DNA of 64,000 nucleotides from Pedomonas mirosovicensis (GCF_022569295.1 NZ_JAKFIA010000001.1:945001-1009000); one strand, 5' to 3'; shown: positions 9,476-20,129, numbered from the stretch's first letter. Numbers and translations: made by a program. The notes: a model not told the origin generated them from the sequence alone.

Positions 9476-9578
9476 CGTGTCCCTTATCGGCCAGTACGCC
9501 TGCCGAGGTTGCGCGCCCGCTAGGCCGGGTGCATCTCTCCATGTGATACAAGCTGCGCGAAAGGCGTGAGTATCAGGA

Positions 9579-9923
9579 ATGGCAGCGCGCAGGCGGTTCC
9601 GGGAAAGCGGGCAGGCGCAGGAGACGCAGGAGGCAGGGCAGGCGCAGCTTTGCGCCCTGTGCGGGCGGCCGCTGGGGCATAAGGTGGAATGGCACCATGT
9701 CATCCCCAAGAGCCGGGGCGGGCGCGACGTGGTGCCGGTTCACCCTATTTGCCACCGCGCCATCCATGCGACGCTCTCCGAGGTGGAGCTGGAGCGACTT
9801 TACCCCACCATGGAAGAAGTGCGCCGGCATCCCGCCATCGCCAAGTTCCTCGTCTGGGTGGCCGACAAGCCGCCCGATTTTCACAAGCGCACCGAACCGA
9901 GGGGCGGGCGCAAGCGGCGGTAG
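9579..9923 (+). CDS. HNH endonuclease-like protein
   Basis: Small (114 residues) protein with a beta-beta-alpha-metal fold of the HNH type. A CxxC zinc pair (C25, C28) is followed by EWHHVIPKSRGGRD and by HPICHRAIHA. The middle Asn of the classical motif is not obvious (DVV occupies the usual position), so the active site may be a variant. The N-terminus is Arg/Gln-rich. Similar free-standing HNH proteins occur in many Alphaproteobacteria without a known role. Here it lies between a left and a right arm of the intergenic repeat. It has no partner methylase nearby. Confidence 0.75.
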   Translation: MAARRRFRESGQAQETQEAGQAQLCALCGRPLGHKVEWHHVIPKSRGGRDVVPVHPICHRAIHATLSEVELERLYPTMEEVRRHPAIAKFLVWVADKPPDFHKRTEPRGGRKRR

Positions 9924-9985
9924 ATGGTAAAAACAGCCGCGTTATCCATGCGCGCCTGTGCAATTCAGGCGCAGCGGCATCCCAC

Positions 9986-10038
9986 AGGCGCGGCCCGAGA
10001 AAGCAAACGGGGTGCAGGGGGGCGGGCCTTCTGCAAAA
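9986..10038. repeat. Interspersed intergenic repeat, right arm
   Basis: Reads GGCGCGGCCCGAGAAAGC, then AAACGGGGTGCAGG, a GC-rich hairpin and CTGCAAAAAA. This is the right-arm pattern (centre, AAA-rich core, outer hairpin, A-run) of the repeat family. It lies between the HNH gene and the convergent dnaJ. Confidence 0.65.
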
Positions 10039-10065
10039 AATCTAAGGAATGGAACCTGACGGCAA

Positions 10066-10106
10066 GAAAAGAGCGCCGGCCCACCTGCTGGCAGACCGGC
10101 GCTCTC
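10066..10106 (-). terminator. Rho-independent terminator of dnaKJ
   Basis: On the minus strand a perfect stem GAGCGCCGG/CCGGCGCTC is followed by TTTTCTTG, 25 bases beyond the dnaJ stop. Confidence 0.75.
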
Positions 10107-10129
10107 AAATGCGGTTGCGGCAATCAGCC

Positions 10130-11269
10130 CTAGTCCGTCAGGTCGTCCCACAGTTCCTTGAGACGGGAGAAGAAGCCGGTTGATTGCGGGCACTGTTCCC
10201 CGGTCTCGATGGTGCAGAACTCCTCCAGCAGTTCGCGCTGGCGCTTGGTGAGGTTGACGGGAGTTTCCACCGTCACCTGCAGCACCAGATCGCCCAGCCC
10301 CGTGCCGTTCAGCGAAGGCATGCCCTTGCCGCGCAGGCGGAACTGCTTGCCGGTCTGGGTGCCGGCGGGAATCTTCACCTTGGCGCGGCTGCCGTCCAGC
10401 GTCGGCACCTCGATCTCGCCGCCCAGCGCCACCGTGGTGATGCTGACCGGCACGTCGCAGAACAGCGTGGTGCCGTCGCGCTCGAAGATGCGGTGGGGCT
10501 TCAGGCTCACGAAGATGTAGAGATCGCCCGGCGGGCCGCCGCGCAGGCCGGCCTCGCCTTCGCCCGCAAGACGGATGCGGGTGCCTTCATCGACGCCCGC
10601 CGGAATCTTGACCTGAAGGCTCTTTTCCTTCTCCACCCGGCCAAGGCCGCTGCATGCCCGGCAGGGCCTCGCGATGATGCGCCCGGTGCCCCGGCAGGTG
10701 GGGCAGGTGCGCTCCACCATGAAGAAGCCCTGCGTTGCCCGCACCTTGCCCATGCCCTGGCAGGTGGGGCACACCTCCGGCTCGGTGCCCGGTTCGGCGC
10801 CCGAGCCGCTGCACACCTCGCAGGTGACCGTGGTCGGAACCGTGATGTTCTCCGTCCGGCCGCGATAGGCGTCTTCCAGCGTGATTTCCAGGTTGTAGCG
10901 CAGGTCAGAGCCGCGCACGGCGCTGGAGCGGCCTTGCCCGCGCCGTCCGCCGCCCATGAACTCATCAAAGATGTTCTCGAAGATATCAGCGAAGCTGCCG
11001 CCGCCGAAGTCGTGAGCGCCGCCGCCATAGCCGCCGCCGTGGCCGTTGAAGGCGGCCTTGCCGTAGCGGTCGTAGGCGGCCCGCTTCTGCGGGTCCTTCA
11101 GGACATCGTAGGCTTCGTTGATTTCCTTGAACTTGGCCTCGGCGGTCTTGTCGCCCGGATTGCGGTCCGGGTGAAACTGCATGGCCAACTTGCGATAAGC
11201 GGACTTGAGCGCCTTGTCGTCTGCCTGTCGATCGACGCCAAGCACCTCATAATAGTCAGTGTCAGCCAT
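10130..11269 (-). CDS. dnaJ: Chaperone protein DnaJ
   Basis: Hsp40 co-chaperone that delivers substrates to DnaK and stimulates its ATPase. Complete type I layout in 379 residues: J domain with HPD ([10 protein letters not shown]), Gly/Phe-rich linker (about 75-115), four zinc motifs CxxCxGxG ([32 protein letters not shown]) and C-terminal substrate-binding domains. It lies 124 bases downstream of dnaK on the same strand, and the gap contains no other gene. It is followed by a terminator. Confidence 0.97.
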   Translation of the reverse strand: MADTDYYEVLGVDRQADDKALKSAYRKLAMQFHPDRNPGDKTAEAKFKEINEAYDVLKDPQKRAAYDRYGKAAFNGHGGGYGGGAHDFGGGSFADIFENIFDEFMGGGRRGQGRSSAVRGSDLRYNLEITLEDAYRGRTENITVPTTVTCEVCSGSGAEPGTEPEVCPTCQGMGKVRATQGFFMVERTCPTCRGTGRIIARPCRACSGLGRVEKEKSLQVKIPAGVDEGTRIRLAGEGEAGLRGGPPGDLYIFVSLKPHRIFERDGTTLFCDVPVSITTVALGGEIEVPTLDGSRAKVKIPAGTQTGKQFRLRGKGMPSLNGTGLGDLVLQVTVETPVNLTKRQRELLEEFCTIETGEQCPQSTGFFSRLKELWDDLTD

Positions 11270-11393
11270 GTGCTCCTGTCCGCTTGCCTAGGCCGTCCGT
11301 TCGGCAGACAGGCTCCGGGCGGGGTGCAATCCTGCCCGCGCCCGAAGCCTGTCCTGCCTTATGGCCATTTTCTTTTGGGCCGCCCATGCGGCC

Positions 11394-13307
<1,914 letters not shown>

Positions 13308-13674
13308 GTTCCTACCTCTCTCTGCCGCGTCGCTCGCCTCCGGGAAGCACGATCGACGCCGACGGTTAATGTTCTGTTGCCTTTGGAACGGGCCCACTCC
13401 CGAACCACGATCCATCGCTTTGCATCGCGATATAGGGAGGCAGCTTAGCGGCTACAACCCGTCCCGTGCGTGAATGCGGGGGTGAAGCCGGATTAGGGAC
13501 GGACGGTGCGGCGTTTCCCGTCCCCTGCCCGAACAGGGGGTTGGCCGGTGGGGCAGACTGCCGCAAGTGACCATCTGGCGCCGGCGCGGGCATTGCTGGC
13601 GCATTGTTCCAACCTAAACTGCAAGGGGTGGCCGGCTCTCCCGTCGGGACCGGCCTCTTCGGAGGGAACACATC
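13308..13674. other. Intergenic region between dnaK and a divergent small gene
   Basis: 367 bases with no supported gene. The dnaK-proximal half is its leader and likely promoter. The other half must contain the promoter of the plus-strand gene at 13675, but no clear -35/-10 pair stands out. A GC-rich hairpin-prone stretch at about 13500-13560 has no T-run. Confidence 0.5.
13430..13458 (-). promoter_or_regulatory. Candidate RpoH (sigma-32) promoter of dnaK
   Basis: On the minus strand GTTGTAG lies about 14 bases before CCCTATAT. This resembles heat-shock promoters (CTTGAA - about 14 - CCCATAT) and would give a leader of about 115 bases. The -35 match is imperfect. No CIRCE inverted repeat is visible here. 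Confidence 0.4.
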
Positions 13675-13926
13675 ATGTCCGTTCGCACCCTGGGCCTTGG
13701 CGCGATCCTGCTTGCTGCGGTTTTCCTCGTCGTGGCGATCCTCGGCGGGATGACGTCGGGCAGCTCGGATGCAGAAGTGGCCCCCGGCGTGGATGGAGCA
13801 TTCTCGCCCAGGCTGGCCCTGAAGCGGGCGGACGAGGTGACAACTGATGCATCATCAGAGACTTCCGGCGGCAATGCAGAGGATAGGGCAGGCCTTCGCC
13901 ACCCTTCTGAGGCGTGGGCGCGTTGA
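13675..13926 (+). CDS. Small single-helix membrane protein of unknown function
   Basis: 83 residues with a strong SD (CGGAGGGAA) before the ATG. One transmembrane helix covers about residues 7-26 (GLGAILLAAVFLVVAILGG), followed by an acidic, Ser/Thr-rich tail. I do not recognise a family. Its 3' end overlaps the next gene by 80 bases in another frame, suggesting the two are co-expressed. The overlap is longer than usual, so one of the two boundaries could be wrong. Confidence 0.55.
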   Translation: MSVRTLGLGAILLAAVFLVVAILGGMTSGSSDAEVAPGVDGAFSPRLALKRADEVTTDASSETSGGNAEDRAGLRHPSEAWAR

Positions 13927-14437
13927 GCCGCCGCTGCCAAGGCCGCCCCGCGAACGACAGCTAACGCTTGGGGAGAAGGCGCTGGCGGCTGCCGTCTTCG
14001 GCCAGGCGCTGGATACGCGGCGCGTCACCGTGCGCGGGCGCAAATGGTGGCTCTTCCAGCCGCGCCGCACCGTCATGGCCCCCAACGGCCACATCTACTT
14101 CCACCCCCGCTGCCCCTTCTACCGGCACGACTTCGGCATCGCCCCGCTCAGCCTGCAGGCCCTGTTCATCCACGAACTCACCCACGTGTGGCAGTACCAG
14201 TCGGGCCGCAACCTCATCCTCTCGCGCGGCCCCTTCGCCCGCTACCGCTACCTGCCGCTGACCCCCGGCAAGCCCTTTGCGAAATACGGCATCGAACAGC
14301 AGGCCGAGATCGTGCGCCACGGCTTCGTCCTCTCCCGCGGCGGCACGGTGGACGGCGCACCGCCGCTGGCGGTGTACCGCGCGCTCATCCGCTTCGGGCC
14401 CCTCAAAGAAGGGCTGCCTTCTCGCCCGAGCGTATAG
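13847..14437 (+). CDS. HExxH putative metalloprotease-like protein ('vgr-related')
   Basis: 196 residues. The core KWWLFQPRRTVMAPNGHIYF, then LSLQALFIHELTHVWQYQSG, matches proteins called vgr-related in sphingomonads. H109-E110-x-x-H113 is a zinc-binding signature. E154 in EQQAEIVRHG is a plausible third ligand, as in gluzincin metallopeptidases. There is no signal peptide. The ATG at 13847 is preceded by GAGGTGAC; an ATG at 13874 is an alternative. Substrate and role are unknown. It ends exactly against the convergent low-GC gene (TAG and CTA adjacent). Confidence 0.7.
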   Translation: MHHQRLPAAMQRIGQAFATLLRRGRVEPPLPRPPRERQLTLGEKALAAAVFGQALDTRRVTVRGRKWWLFQPRRTVMAPNGHIYFHPRCPFYRHDFGIAPLSLQALFIHELTHVWQYQSGRNLILSRGPFARYRYLPLTPGKPFAKYGIEQQAEIVRHGFVLSRGGTVDGAPPLAVYRALIRFGPLKEGLPSRPSV

Positions 14438-15130
14438 CTAACTTTGCGTTGAGCTGGGTGTCGGAATGAGAAAATGATATATAAACAAAAGCAATGCACA
14501 GATGCTGATGGCGAGGGGTGTGTAGCTGACAATAATATAGAGGACTCCCCCTCCTGTGGAGATGATTTGGGTTGTAAGATAGCACGCGTATATTGTGCTG
14601 ATGGTGGTTGCAACGGCAGGGCTTACCAGGATTATTAGGTGTACAATTGAGAAAAATAACTCAAATATCGCGTATCGAGGTTTGTGTAGATCGGGGGTAA
14701 GTGCTGAGATCCAGAGGGAGCTGGCATCATATCTTGCGATAAAGATATGGCAGTTTTTTATGCCATAATTTGCATATGTTCTTCTAATTATGCCAACTAA
14801 CATAACGATTGATTTAAAGTTGTTTAAAAATTGTGCGTATATTAAGCATGTTGTAAATGAAAATATCTGCTGTGGTATTATCGATATTGGGGCGGAGATA
14901 AACCCAAAAGTTAATTGAACCTGTGTGCCTGCGCTCGGAATCATCGCTAAAAGAGCGCCAGTAAATGCAGCGATCATTGATATTAGCGTTTTCCTGTCGA
15001 GTCTCTTTTGCTCCGAAATTAACCCTTCAATGGTTTGTGGGTCTCCAAAAAAATTTCGGCCGAAATCGGTGGCGAGATAGTGCTCGACCTCGCGCATAAT
15101 TCGGCGATGCGGGGTAAGGCGGCTTTCCAT
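14438..15130 (-). CDS. Low-GC multipass membrane protein of unknown function
   Basis: 230 residues with a cytoplasmic N-terminus of about 45 residues (HRRIMREVEHYLATDFG...) and four hydrophobic stretches (about 48-68, 73-100, 160-195, 200-225). Base composition is clearly different from all neighbours: long A/T runs and AT-ending codons, against GC-rich genes on both sides. This suggests recent acquisition. The upstream minus-strand sequence contains TTGAAG and TATTAC elements that could act as a promoter; the SD is weak. No family recognised. Frame, length and hydrophobic pattern argue that it is a real gene. Confidence 0.6.
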   Translation of the reverse strand: MESRLTPHRRIMREVEHYLATDFGRNFFGDPQTIEGLISEQKRLDRKTLISMIAAFTGALLAMIPSAGTQVQLTFGFISAPISIIPQQIFSFTTCLIYAQFLNNFKSIVMLVGIIRRTYANYGIKNCHIFIARYDASSLWISALTPDLHKPRYAIFELFFSIVHLIILVSPAVATTISTIYACYLTTQIISTGGGVLYIIVSYTPLAISICALLLFIYHFLIPTPSSTQS

Positions 15131-15223
15131 ATGTGGATACTCACAGCGCCGGTGATTTTGTTTGTCACACGTAATAATAGTAATACTGAATTTTTCTTCA
15201 ATCGATAGGGCGAGAAAAACAAC

Positions 15224-15256
15224 AACGGCGGCAGGTTTGCACCCGCCGCCGTTTTT
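15224..15256. terminator. Bidirectional terminator beyond grpE
   Basis: Stem AACGGCGG/CCGCCGTT with a T-run on the plus side (GTTTTTG) and a T-rich GTTGTTGTTTTT on the minus side. Well placed, about 20 bases past the grpE stop. Confidence 0.7.
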
Positions 15257-15277
15257 GAACTCAGCAAAAAGCCCGCT

Positions 15278-15867
15278 TTACGCGTTGGTGTCCACCTGCG
15301 CGCCGGGGGCTGCGGACCCGCCCTCTGTCGGCTTGGCGACGGCGACGAGCGCCGGGCGCAGCAGCCGGTCCTTGATGACGAAGCCGGTTTGCAGCACCTG
15401 CACCACCGTGCCGGGCTCGGCGTCGTTGGTGGGGATTTCCAGCATGGCCTGGTGCTTGTTCGGGTCCAGTTTCTGGCCGAGCGCTTCCACCTGGGCGATG
15501 CCGTATTTGTTGAAGACGTTGAACACCTCGCGCTCGGTCATCTCGATGCCGGTGATGACGTTGGCCACGGCCTGGTCGGCGCGGGCGGCCTCCGGCACGG
15601 CGTCGAGCGCGCGGCGCAGGTTGTCGGCAACGGCGAGAATGTCCCGCGCGAAGCTGGTGACGGCGTAGGCGCCGGCCTCCTGCTTCTCCCGCTCAAGGCG
15701 GCGGCGGACATTCTCCGTTTCGGCCATCTGCCGCAGCAACTGATCCTTCAGCGATGCGGCTTCCGCCTGGGCGCTCGCCAGCGCCTCGTCCTGGGCCGGG
15801 GGGCAGCAGCCTCAGCCGCGGCGGCGTTTTCGTCCTGCGTTTCGGTCTGCACAGTTTCCTCGGTCAT
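15278..15867 (-). pseudogene. grpE: Nucleotide exchange factor GrpE, apparent single-base frameshift
   Basis: GrpE drives ADP/ATP exchange on DnaK. The downstream frame encodes the normal core (LKDQLLRQMAETENVRRRLE ... ending AQVDTNA). The expected ATG at 15867 (MTEETVQTET..., overlapping the hrcA stop as ATGA) is in a different frame and meets a stop after about 38 codons. Adding one C to the coding-strand C6 run (G6 at 15798-15803 on the plus strand) joins both parts into a normal-length GrpE. No good start codon exists in the downstream frame before TTG 15739. As grpE is normally needed with DnaK, a sequencing or assembly indel is the likeliest explanation. Confidence 0.85.
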
Positions 15868-16919
15868 GTTTGCGATACCAGTCTGGTCAGGACGCGGGCC
15901 GTGTAATCCACCATGGGAATGACCCGCGCGTAGTTGAGCCGTGTGGGGCCAATGACCCCGATGACACCAACAATCCGTTCATCGGCGCTGCGGTAGGGGG
16001 CTGCGATAACCGATGAGCCGGAGAGTGAAAAGAGTCTGTTCTCCGAGCCAATGAAGATCTTCATGGCGCTGGCGTTGACAGCCAGTTCCAAAAGACGGGC
16101 GAGTTCCCGCTTGCTCTCGATGTCCTCCAGCAGCTGGCGAACCCGCTCCAGATCGCCCCTGGCGGCGGCATCCTCGATCAGCTTGGACTGGCCGCGCACG
16201 ATGAGCACGTCGCGCTCGTCGTCGTCGGCCGACCAAACGGCGAGGCCCTTCTCCACCACCTGCGCGGCCAGCGTGTCCAGCTCCGCCTTGTTCTTGGACA
16301 GCTCCTGCTCGATGAGCCCACGGGCCTGGTCGAGCGTGCGACCCACGAGGCGGGCGTTGATGTAGTTGGCCGCCTGGATGAGCGCGGCGGAAGGCATCCC
16401 CGGCGGCAGATCGAAGGTGCGGTTCTCCACCGATCCGTCCTCGCCCACCAGAATGGCCAGCGCCCGGTGGGTGGACAGCGGAATGAGATCCACCTGCCGG
16501 ATGGGAATGTCCGCCTTGGGCACCAGCACCAGCCCGGCGCAGGAAGACAGGCCCGACAGCGCGGCTGTGGCCCGGCCCAGCGCATCTTCAAGGCTGCCGC
16601 CATCGGCTTTCACCTGCGTCTCGATCTGCGCCCGCTCCTCGGAGGTGATCTCGCCAACCTGCATCATGCCATCGACGAACAGGCGCAGCCCCAGTTCCGT
16701 CGGCATGCGGCCCGCGGAGGTGTGCGGGGCGGAAAGCAGGCCGATTTCCTCAAGGTCCTGCATGACGTTGCGGATGGAGGCGGGAGACAGGTTGATCCCC
16801 GGCAGGCGCGACAAGGTGCGCGAGCCCACGGGCTCGCCGGTCGCCAGATAGGCTTCCACGATCTGGCGGAAGATATCGCGCGCCCGCTCGTTGATATCGG
16901 TAATCGACAGTGTCCTCAT
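15864..16919 (-). CDS. hrcA: Heat-inducible transcription repressor HrcA
   Basis: Winged-helix repressor of chaperone genes that binds CIRCE operators and needs GroEL for activity. The N-terminal segment INERARDIFRQIVEAYLATGEPVGSRTLS is diagnostic, and the C-terminus reads GVIGVIGPTRLNYARVIPMVDYTA. The start at 16919 gives 351 residues; a longer upstream frame is not family-like. No CIRCE element is visible in the window, so its target is presumably groESL elsewhere. It is coupled to grpE and divergent from rph. Confidence 0.95.
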   Translation of the reverse strand: MRTLSITDINERARDIFRQIVEAYLATGEPVGSRTLSRLPGINLSPASIRNVMQDLEEIGLLSAPHTSAGRMPTELGLRLFVDGMMQVGEITSEERAQIETQVKADGGSLEDALGRATAALSGLSSCAGLVLVPKADIPIRQVDLIPLSTHRALAILVGEDGSVENRTFDLPPGMPSAALIQAANYINARLVGRTLDQARGLIEQELSKNKAELDTLAAQVVEKGLAVWSADDDERDVLIVRGQSKLIEDAAARGDLERVRQLLEDIESKRELARLLELAVNASAMKIFIGSENRLFSLSGSSVIAAPYRSADERIVGVIGVIGPTRLNYARVIPMVDYTARVLTRLVSQT

Positions 16920-17075
16920 GGCCTTGGCGCTGAATGTAAGCGTGTCGCCTGTGCTGTTCAACCGCTGCGGCTTGATGGCAGGCGGTAGGGTCGGTAGAAG
17001 CACGGGGCCTTGCGGTGCCTCGTGCGCCGTGGACAGATAGTTCGGTTCGCGACCAATCAATACAAGGAAATTGTC

Positions 17076-17792
17076 ATGCGCCCATCCGGCCGTGCCCCCG
17101 ATCAGATGCGTTCCCTCGAAATGACGGTGGGGTTCGCCAAGCACGCCGATGGGTCGTGCCTCGTGAAGTTCGGCGATACCCACGTGCTGTGCACGGCTTC
17201 GGTCGAGACCAGCGTGCCGGGCTGGCTGCGCGGCAAGGGGCAGGGCTGGGTGACGGCGGAATACGGCATGCTGCCCCGCGCCACCCACAGCCGCACCCCG
17301 CGCGAGGCGGCAAAGGGCAAGCAGACCGGCCGCACGCAGGAAATCCAGCGCCTTATCGGCCGTAGCTTGCGGGCCGTGGTTGACCTCGGCAAGCTGGGCG
17401 AGCGCCAGATCGTTGTGGACTGCGACGTGATCCAGGCCGATGGCGGCACCCGCACGGCAGCTATTTCAGGCGCGTGGGTGGCGCTCCATCAGGCGCTCAC
17501 CAAGGTGAAGAACGCGGGGCTTCTTGTTGAATGGCCGCTTGCCGGTCAGGTGGCGGCCGTCTCCTGCGGCGTCTATCAGGGCGTACCGGTGCTGGACCTG
17601 GATTACGCCGAGGATTCCACCGCCCACACGGATGCCAACTTCGTGCTCACGGACAACGGCGGCATCGTCGAGGTGCAGGGCACGGCCGAGGGTGCGCCGT
17701 TCACGGAAGAAACCCTGCTGCGAATGCTGCGCCTGGCGCGCATCGGCACGCAGGAGATCTTCGCCCTGCAACGCCGCGTTCTGGGGATCTGA
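17076..17792 (+). CDS. rph: Ribonuclease PH
   Basis: Phosphorolytic 3'-5' exoribonuclease that trims tRNA 3' ends. The N-terminus [20 protein letters not shown] and the phosphate-binding [14 protein letters not shown] are characteristic. The ATG at 17076 has SD AAGGA eight bases upstream; the longer frame from 17010 is not conserved. 238 residues, as in E. coli. First gene of a tight rph-rdgB-hemW run. Confidence 0.96.
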   Translation: MRPSGRAPDQMRSLEMTVGFAKHADGSCLVKFGDTHVLCTASVETSVPGWLRGKGQGWVTAEYGMLPRATHSRTPREAAKGKQTGRTQEIQRLIGRSLRAVVDLGKLGERQIVVDCDVIQADGGTRTAAISGAWVALHQALTKVKNAGLLVEWPLAGQVAAVSCGVYQGVPVLDLDYAEDSTAHTDANFVLTDNGGIVEVQGTAEGAPFTEETLLRMLRLARIGTQEIFALQRRVLGI

Positions 17793-17793
17793 C

Positions 17794-18405
17794 ATGAGCC
17801 GCAAGCTGACGCCGGGAAAGCTGGTCATCGCCAGCCACAATGCGGGTAAGGTGCGGGAAATCCGCGCGCTGCTCGCCCCCTTCGGCATCGAGCCGATCTC
17901 GGCGGGCGAGCTGAACCTGCCGGAGCCGGAAGAAACCGGCACCACCTTCATCGCCAACGCCGAGATCAAGGCGCTGGCCTCGGCGCAAGGGGCTGGCCTT
18001 CCGGCGCTGGCGGACGACAGTGGCCTCTGCGTCGATGCGCTGGGCGGCGACCCCGGCATCTACTCTGCCCGCTGGGCTGGCCCTTCCAAGGACTTCGCCG
18101 TTGCCATGGAGAAGGTGACGCAGTTGCTGGATGAAAAGGGCGTGGCTCCTGAAGACCGCACGGCGCACTTCGTCTGTGCCCTGTGCCTCGCCTGGCCGGA
18201 TGGCCATACGGAATCTTTCGAAGGCCGGGTTTCCGGCACGCTGGTGTGGCCGATGCGGGGCGAGCACGGCTTCGGCTACGACCCCATCTTTAAACCTGAA
18301 GGCTTCGACATCACCTTTGGCGAGATGGAGCCCGCCGCCAAGCACGCCATGTCGCACCGCGCACGGGCCTTCGAGCAACTGGTAGCGGCAGTCATTGACA
18401 AATAA
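17794..18405 (+). CDS. rdgB: dITP/XTP pyrophosphatase RdgB
   Basis: Removes non-canonical purine nucleoside triphosphates from the pool. The motif [14 protein letters not shown] at the N-terminus, the catalytic [26 protein letters not shown] and FGYDPIF near the C-terminus define the Ham1 family. 203 residues. Starts one base after the rph stop; its end overlaps the hemW start. Confidence 0.95.
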   Translation: MSRKLTPGKLVIASHNAGKVREIRALLAPFGIEPISAGELNLPEPEETGTTFIANAEIKALASAQGAGLPALADDSGLCVDALGGDPGIYSARWAGPSKDFAVAMEKVTQLLDEKGVAPEDRTAHFVCALCLAWPDGHTESFEGRVSGTLVWPMRGEHGFGYDPIFKPEGFDITFGEMEPAAKHAMSHRARAFEQLVAAVIDK

Positions 18406-19567
18406 TCCAGCCCTTGCGGCCTCTTCCCATGACGGCCTTGCAATCTACGTGCACTGGCCGTTCTGCGAGTCCAAGTGCCCGTATTGCGACTTCAACAGCC
18501 ATGTGCGTGAGAGCGTGGATCACGCCCGCTGGCGGGCGGCGTTGCTCCGCGAGCTGGCCTATGAGGCGGCGCTGACGCCGGGCAGGCCGGTCGTCAGCAT
18601 CTTCTTCGGTGGCGGCACCCCCTCGCTGATGGAGCCGCAAACGGTTGCGGCCATCATTGACGAGGTTGCCCGTCTCTGGCCGATGACGGAAGGCGTTGAG
18701 ATCACGCTGGAGGCCAACCCTGGCAGCGTTGAGGCCGCCAAGTTCAAGGGCTTCGCGCAGGCGGGCGTCAACCGCGTCTCGCTCGGCGTGCAGGCGCTGG
18801 ACGATGCGGCGCTCCGGCTGCTCGGCCGCCGTCACAACCTGTCCGAGGCGCTGGCGGCGCTGGACATTGCGGTGAGCACCTTCGCCCGCGTCAGCTTCGA
18901 TCTCATCTACGCCCGGCCCGGCCACACGGTTGAAAGCTGGCAGGCGGAACTTGGCCGGGCGCTTGCCTTCGGCACCGATCACCTGTCGCTTTACCAGCTG
19001 ACCATCGAGCCACAGACCCGCTTCGCCGAGCTTTACCGGCGCGGCGATCTGGTGCTGCCGGATGAGGACACCGGGGCGGACCTCTACCAGCTGACGCAGG
19101 AGATGACCGTAAGCGCAGGGCTACCGCTTTACGAAATCTCCAACCACGCCCGTTTGGGGAGCGAGAGCCGCCACAACCTCGTCTACTGGCGCTACGGCGA
19201 TTATGTCGGCATTGGCCCCGGCGCGCACGGCCGCCGCAATGCCATCGCCACCCAGCGCCGCCGTAAGCCGGAGGCCTGGCTGGAAGCGGTGGAAGACACT
19301 GGCCACGGCCTGGAGGAGGAGGTTCCCCTGCCGCCCGAGATGCGGGCGGACGAAGCCCTCGTCATGGGCCTGCGGCTGGCCGAGGGCATCGATCGCAGGC
19401 GGTTTCAGGCCCGCACCGGCGTGGCGCTTGATGAGGCCATTGATCTTGAAGCGGCGCACAAGCTGGCCGCGCTCGGCTTCATCGAGATCACGCCCGAGCG
19501 CCTGCGCGCCACCCACCAAGGGCTCATGGTTCTCAACAGCCTGCTCGGCGAGCTGGCACGCGTGTAA
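18395..19567 (+). CDS. hemW: Radical SAM heme chaperone HemW
   Basis: Radical SAM protein related to HemN that binds and transfers heme and does not act as a coproporphyrinogen dehydrogenase. C24-x3-C28-x2-C31 ([11 protein letters not shown]) binds the 4Fe-4S cluster. The HemN-type N-terminal extension Cys is absent, as usual for Hem[13 protein letters not shown] and GIGPGAHGR are conserved. The start is a TTG inside rdgB (18395) with a poor SD; no ATG or GTG nearby leaves the iron-sulfur motif intact with a reasonable N-terminus. Confidence 0.93.
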   Translation: MTNNPALAASSHDGLAIYVHWPFCESKCPYCDFNSHVRESVDHARWRAALLRELAYEAALTPGRPVVSIFFGGGTPSLMEPQTVAAIIDEVARLWPMTEGVEITLEANPGSVEAAKFKGFAQAGVNRVSLGVQALDDAALRLLGRRHNLSEALAALDIAVSTFARVSFDLIYARPGHTVESWQAELGRALAFGTDHLSLYQLTIEPQTRFAELYRRGDLVLPDEDTGADLYQLTQEMTVSAGLPLYEISNHARLGSESRHNLVYWRYGDYVGIGPGAHGRRNAIATQRRRKPEAWLEAVEDTGHGLEEEVPLPPEMRADEALVMGLRLAEGIDRRRFQARTGVALDEAIDLEAAHKLAALGFIEITPERLRATHQGLMVLNSLLGELARV

Positions 19568-19640
19568 AGGGCGGGTCATCAAGGACGCCGGGCGACCCCC
19601 AGCGCGTCTGAAACACCGCCCGGCACCCCTCGCCGGCAGA

Positions 19641-19742
19641 CTAATCCCTGCGGCGTCTCTCAAGCGACAGCCCTAACCGGACCGCCGCTATCAACAACGC
19701 CAGCAGTGAGATCATCACCGCCAGCACGTCAACTGCGTGCAT
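19641..19742 (-). CDS. Small hydrophobic peptide, holin-like/type I toxin candidate
   Basis: 33 residues, too short for normal gene calling. The ATG at 19742 has a near-perfect SD (AAGGGAGGGC) eight bases upstream. One hydrophobic helix (DVLAVMISLLALLIAAV) is followed by a basic tail ending LERRRRD. This layout is that of holin-like toxins and other type I toxins, and the pattern V-x-x-LxxMIS is reminiscent of the Firmicutes Hol_Tox family. The gene lies alone in a 560-base gap, with hairpin sequence after the stop (GCCGGGCG/CGCCCGGC) and an AT-rich promoter-like stretch 160-200 bases upstream. Function is inferred from form only. Confidence 0.5.
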   Translation of the reverse strand: MHAVDVLAVMISLLALLIAAVRLGLSLERRRRD

Positions 19743-19969
19743 GACAATGCCCTCCCTTCTAGCCCGCCGATTTCCGTGGCAGGCCACGGATCTTGGCGCC
19801 ACGGATACTGGCGATTGACGGCAGACGCGCTGCCGTTCCTATCAATCAGCCAGTCGGGCGAGACGATGGAAGCAGGCGAAGCGAAGCTCTGCAACAGTGC
19901 TATGGTCGTATGTTGTTGTAATAAAACAATATTATTTCAGATTTGCCTGGATATTCGACCATGAGGGTA

Positions 19970-20068
19970 TTGCTTCCAGGCGGGCTTAGGCTATGCTCCG
20001 TCTTGTCGAGCGCGTGCAGCAATGCCTGCCCTTCAAGACCCCGCGGGCTCCTATCTCGCGGGGTCTTT
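19970..20068 (+). ncRNA. Candidate small RNA with its own promoter and terminator
   Basis: TTGCTT (19970-19975), a 16-base spacer and TATGCT (19992-19997) could form a promoter. A strong terminator follows: stem AGACCCCGCG/CGCGGGGTCT then TTTT, ending at 20068. No ORF lies between, and hemW ends 470 bases upstream, so an RNA of about 65 bases starting near 20003 is the simplest reading. The terminator could instead end read-through from hemW. It does not match 6S, SRP or tmRNA motifs that I know. Confidence 0.35.
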
Positions 20069-20129
20069 TAATGTCCGAAGCGTATCATTTCTGGCCCGCT
20101 GTTCCGGCGAGCCAGCGCACCCGTCAGGA

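Noticed and set aside
9348-9569. 73-codon frame after the asparaginase gene
   Set aside because: It lies within a repeat arm, has no ribosome site and its translation is low-complexity Arg/Ser/Ala.
15864-17075. CIRCE operator near hrcA, grpE or dnaK
   Set aside because: I searched the upstream regions for the TTAGCACTC/GAGTGCTAA pair and did not find it.
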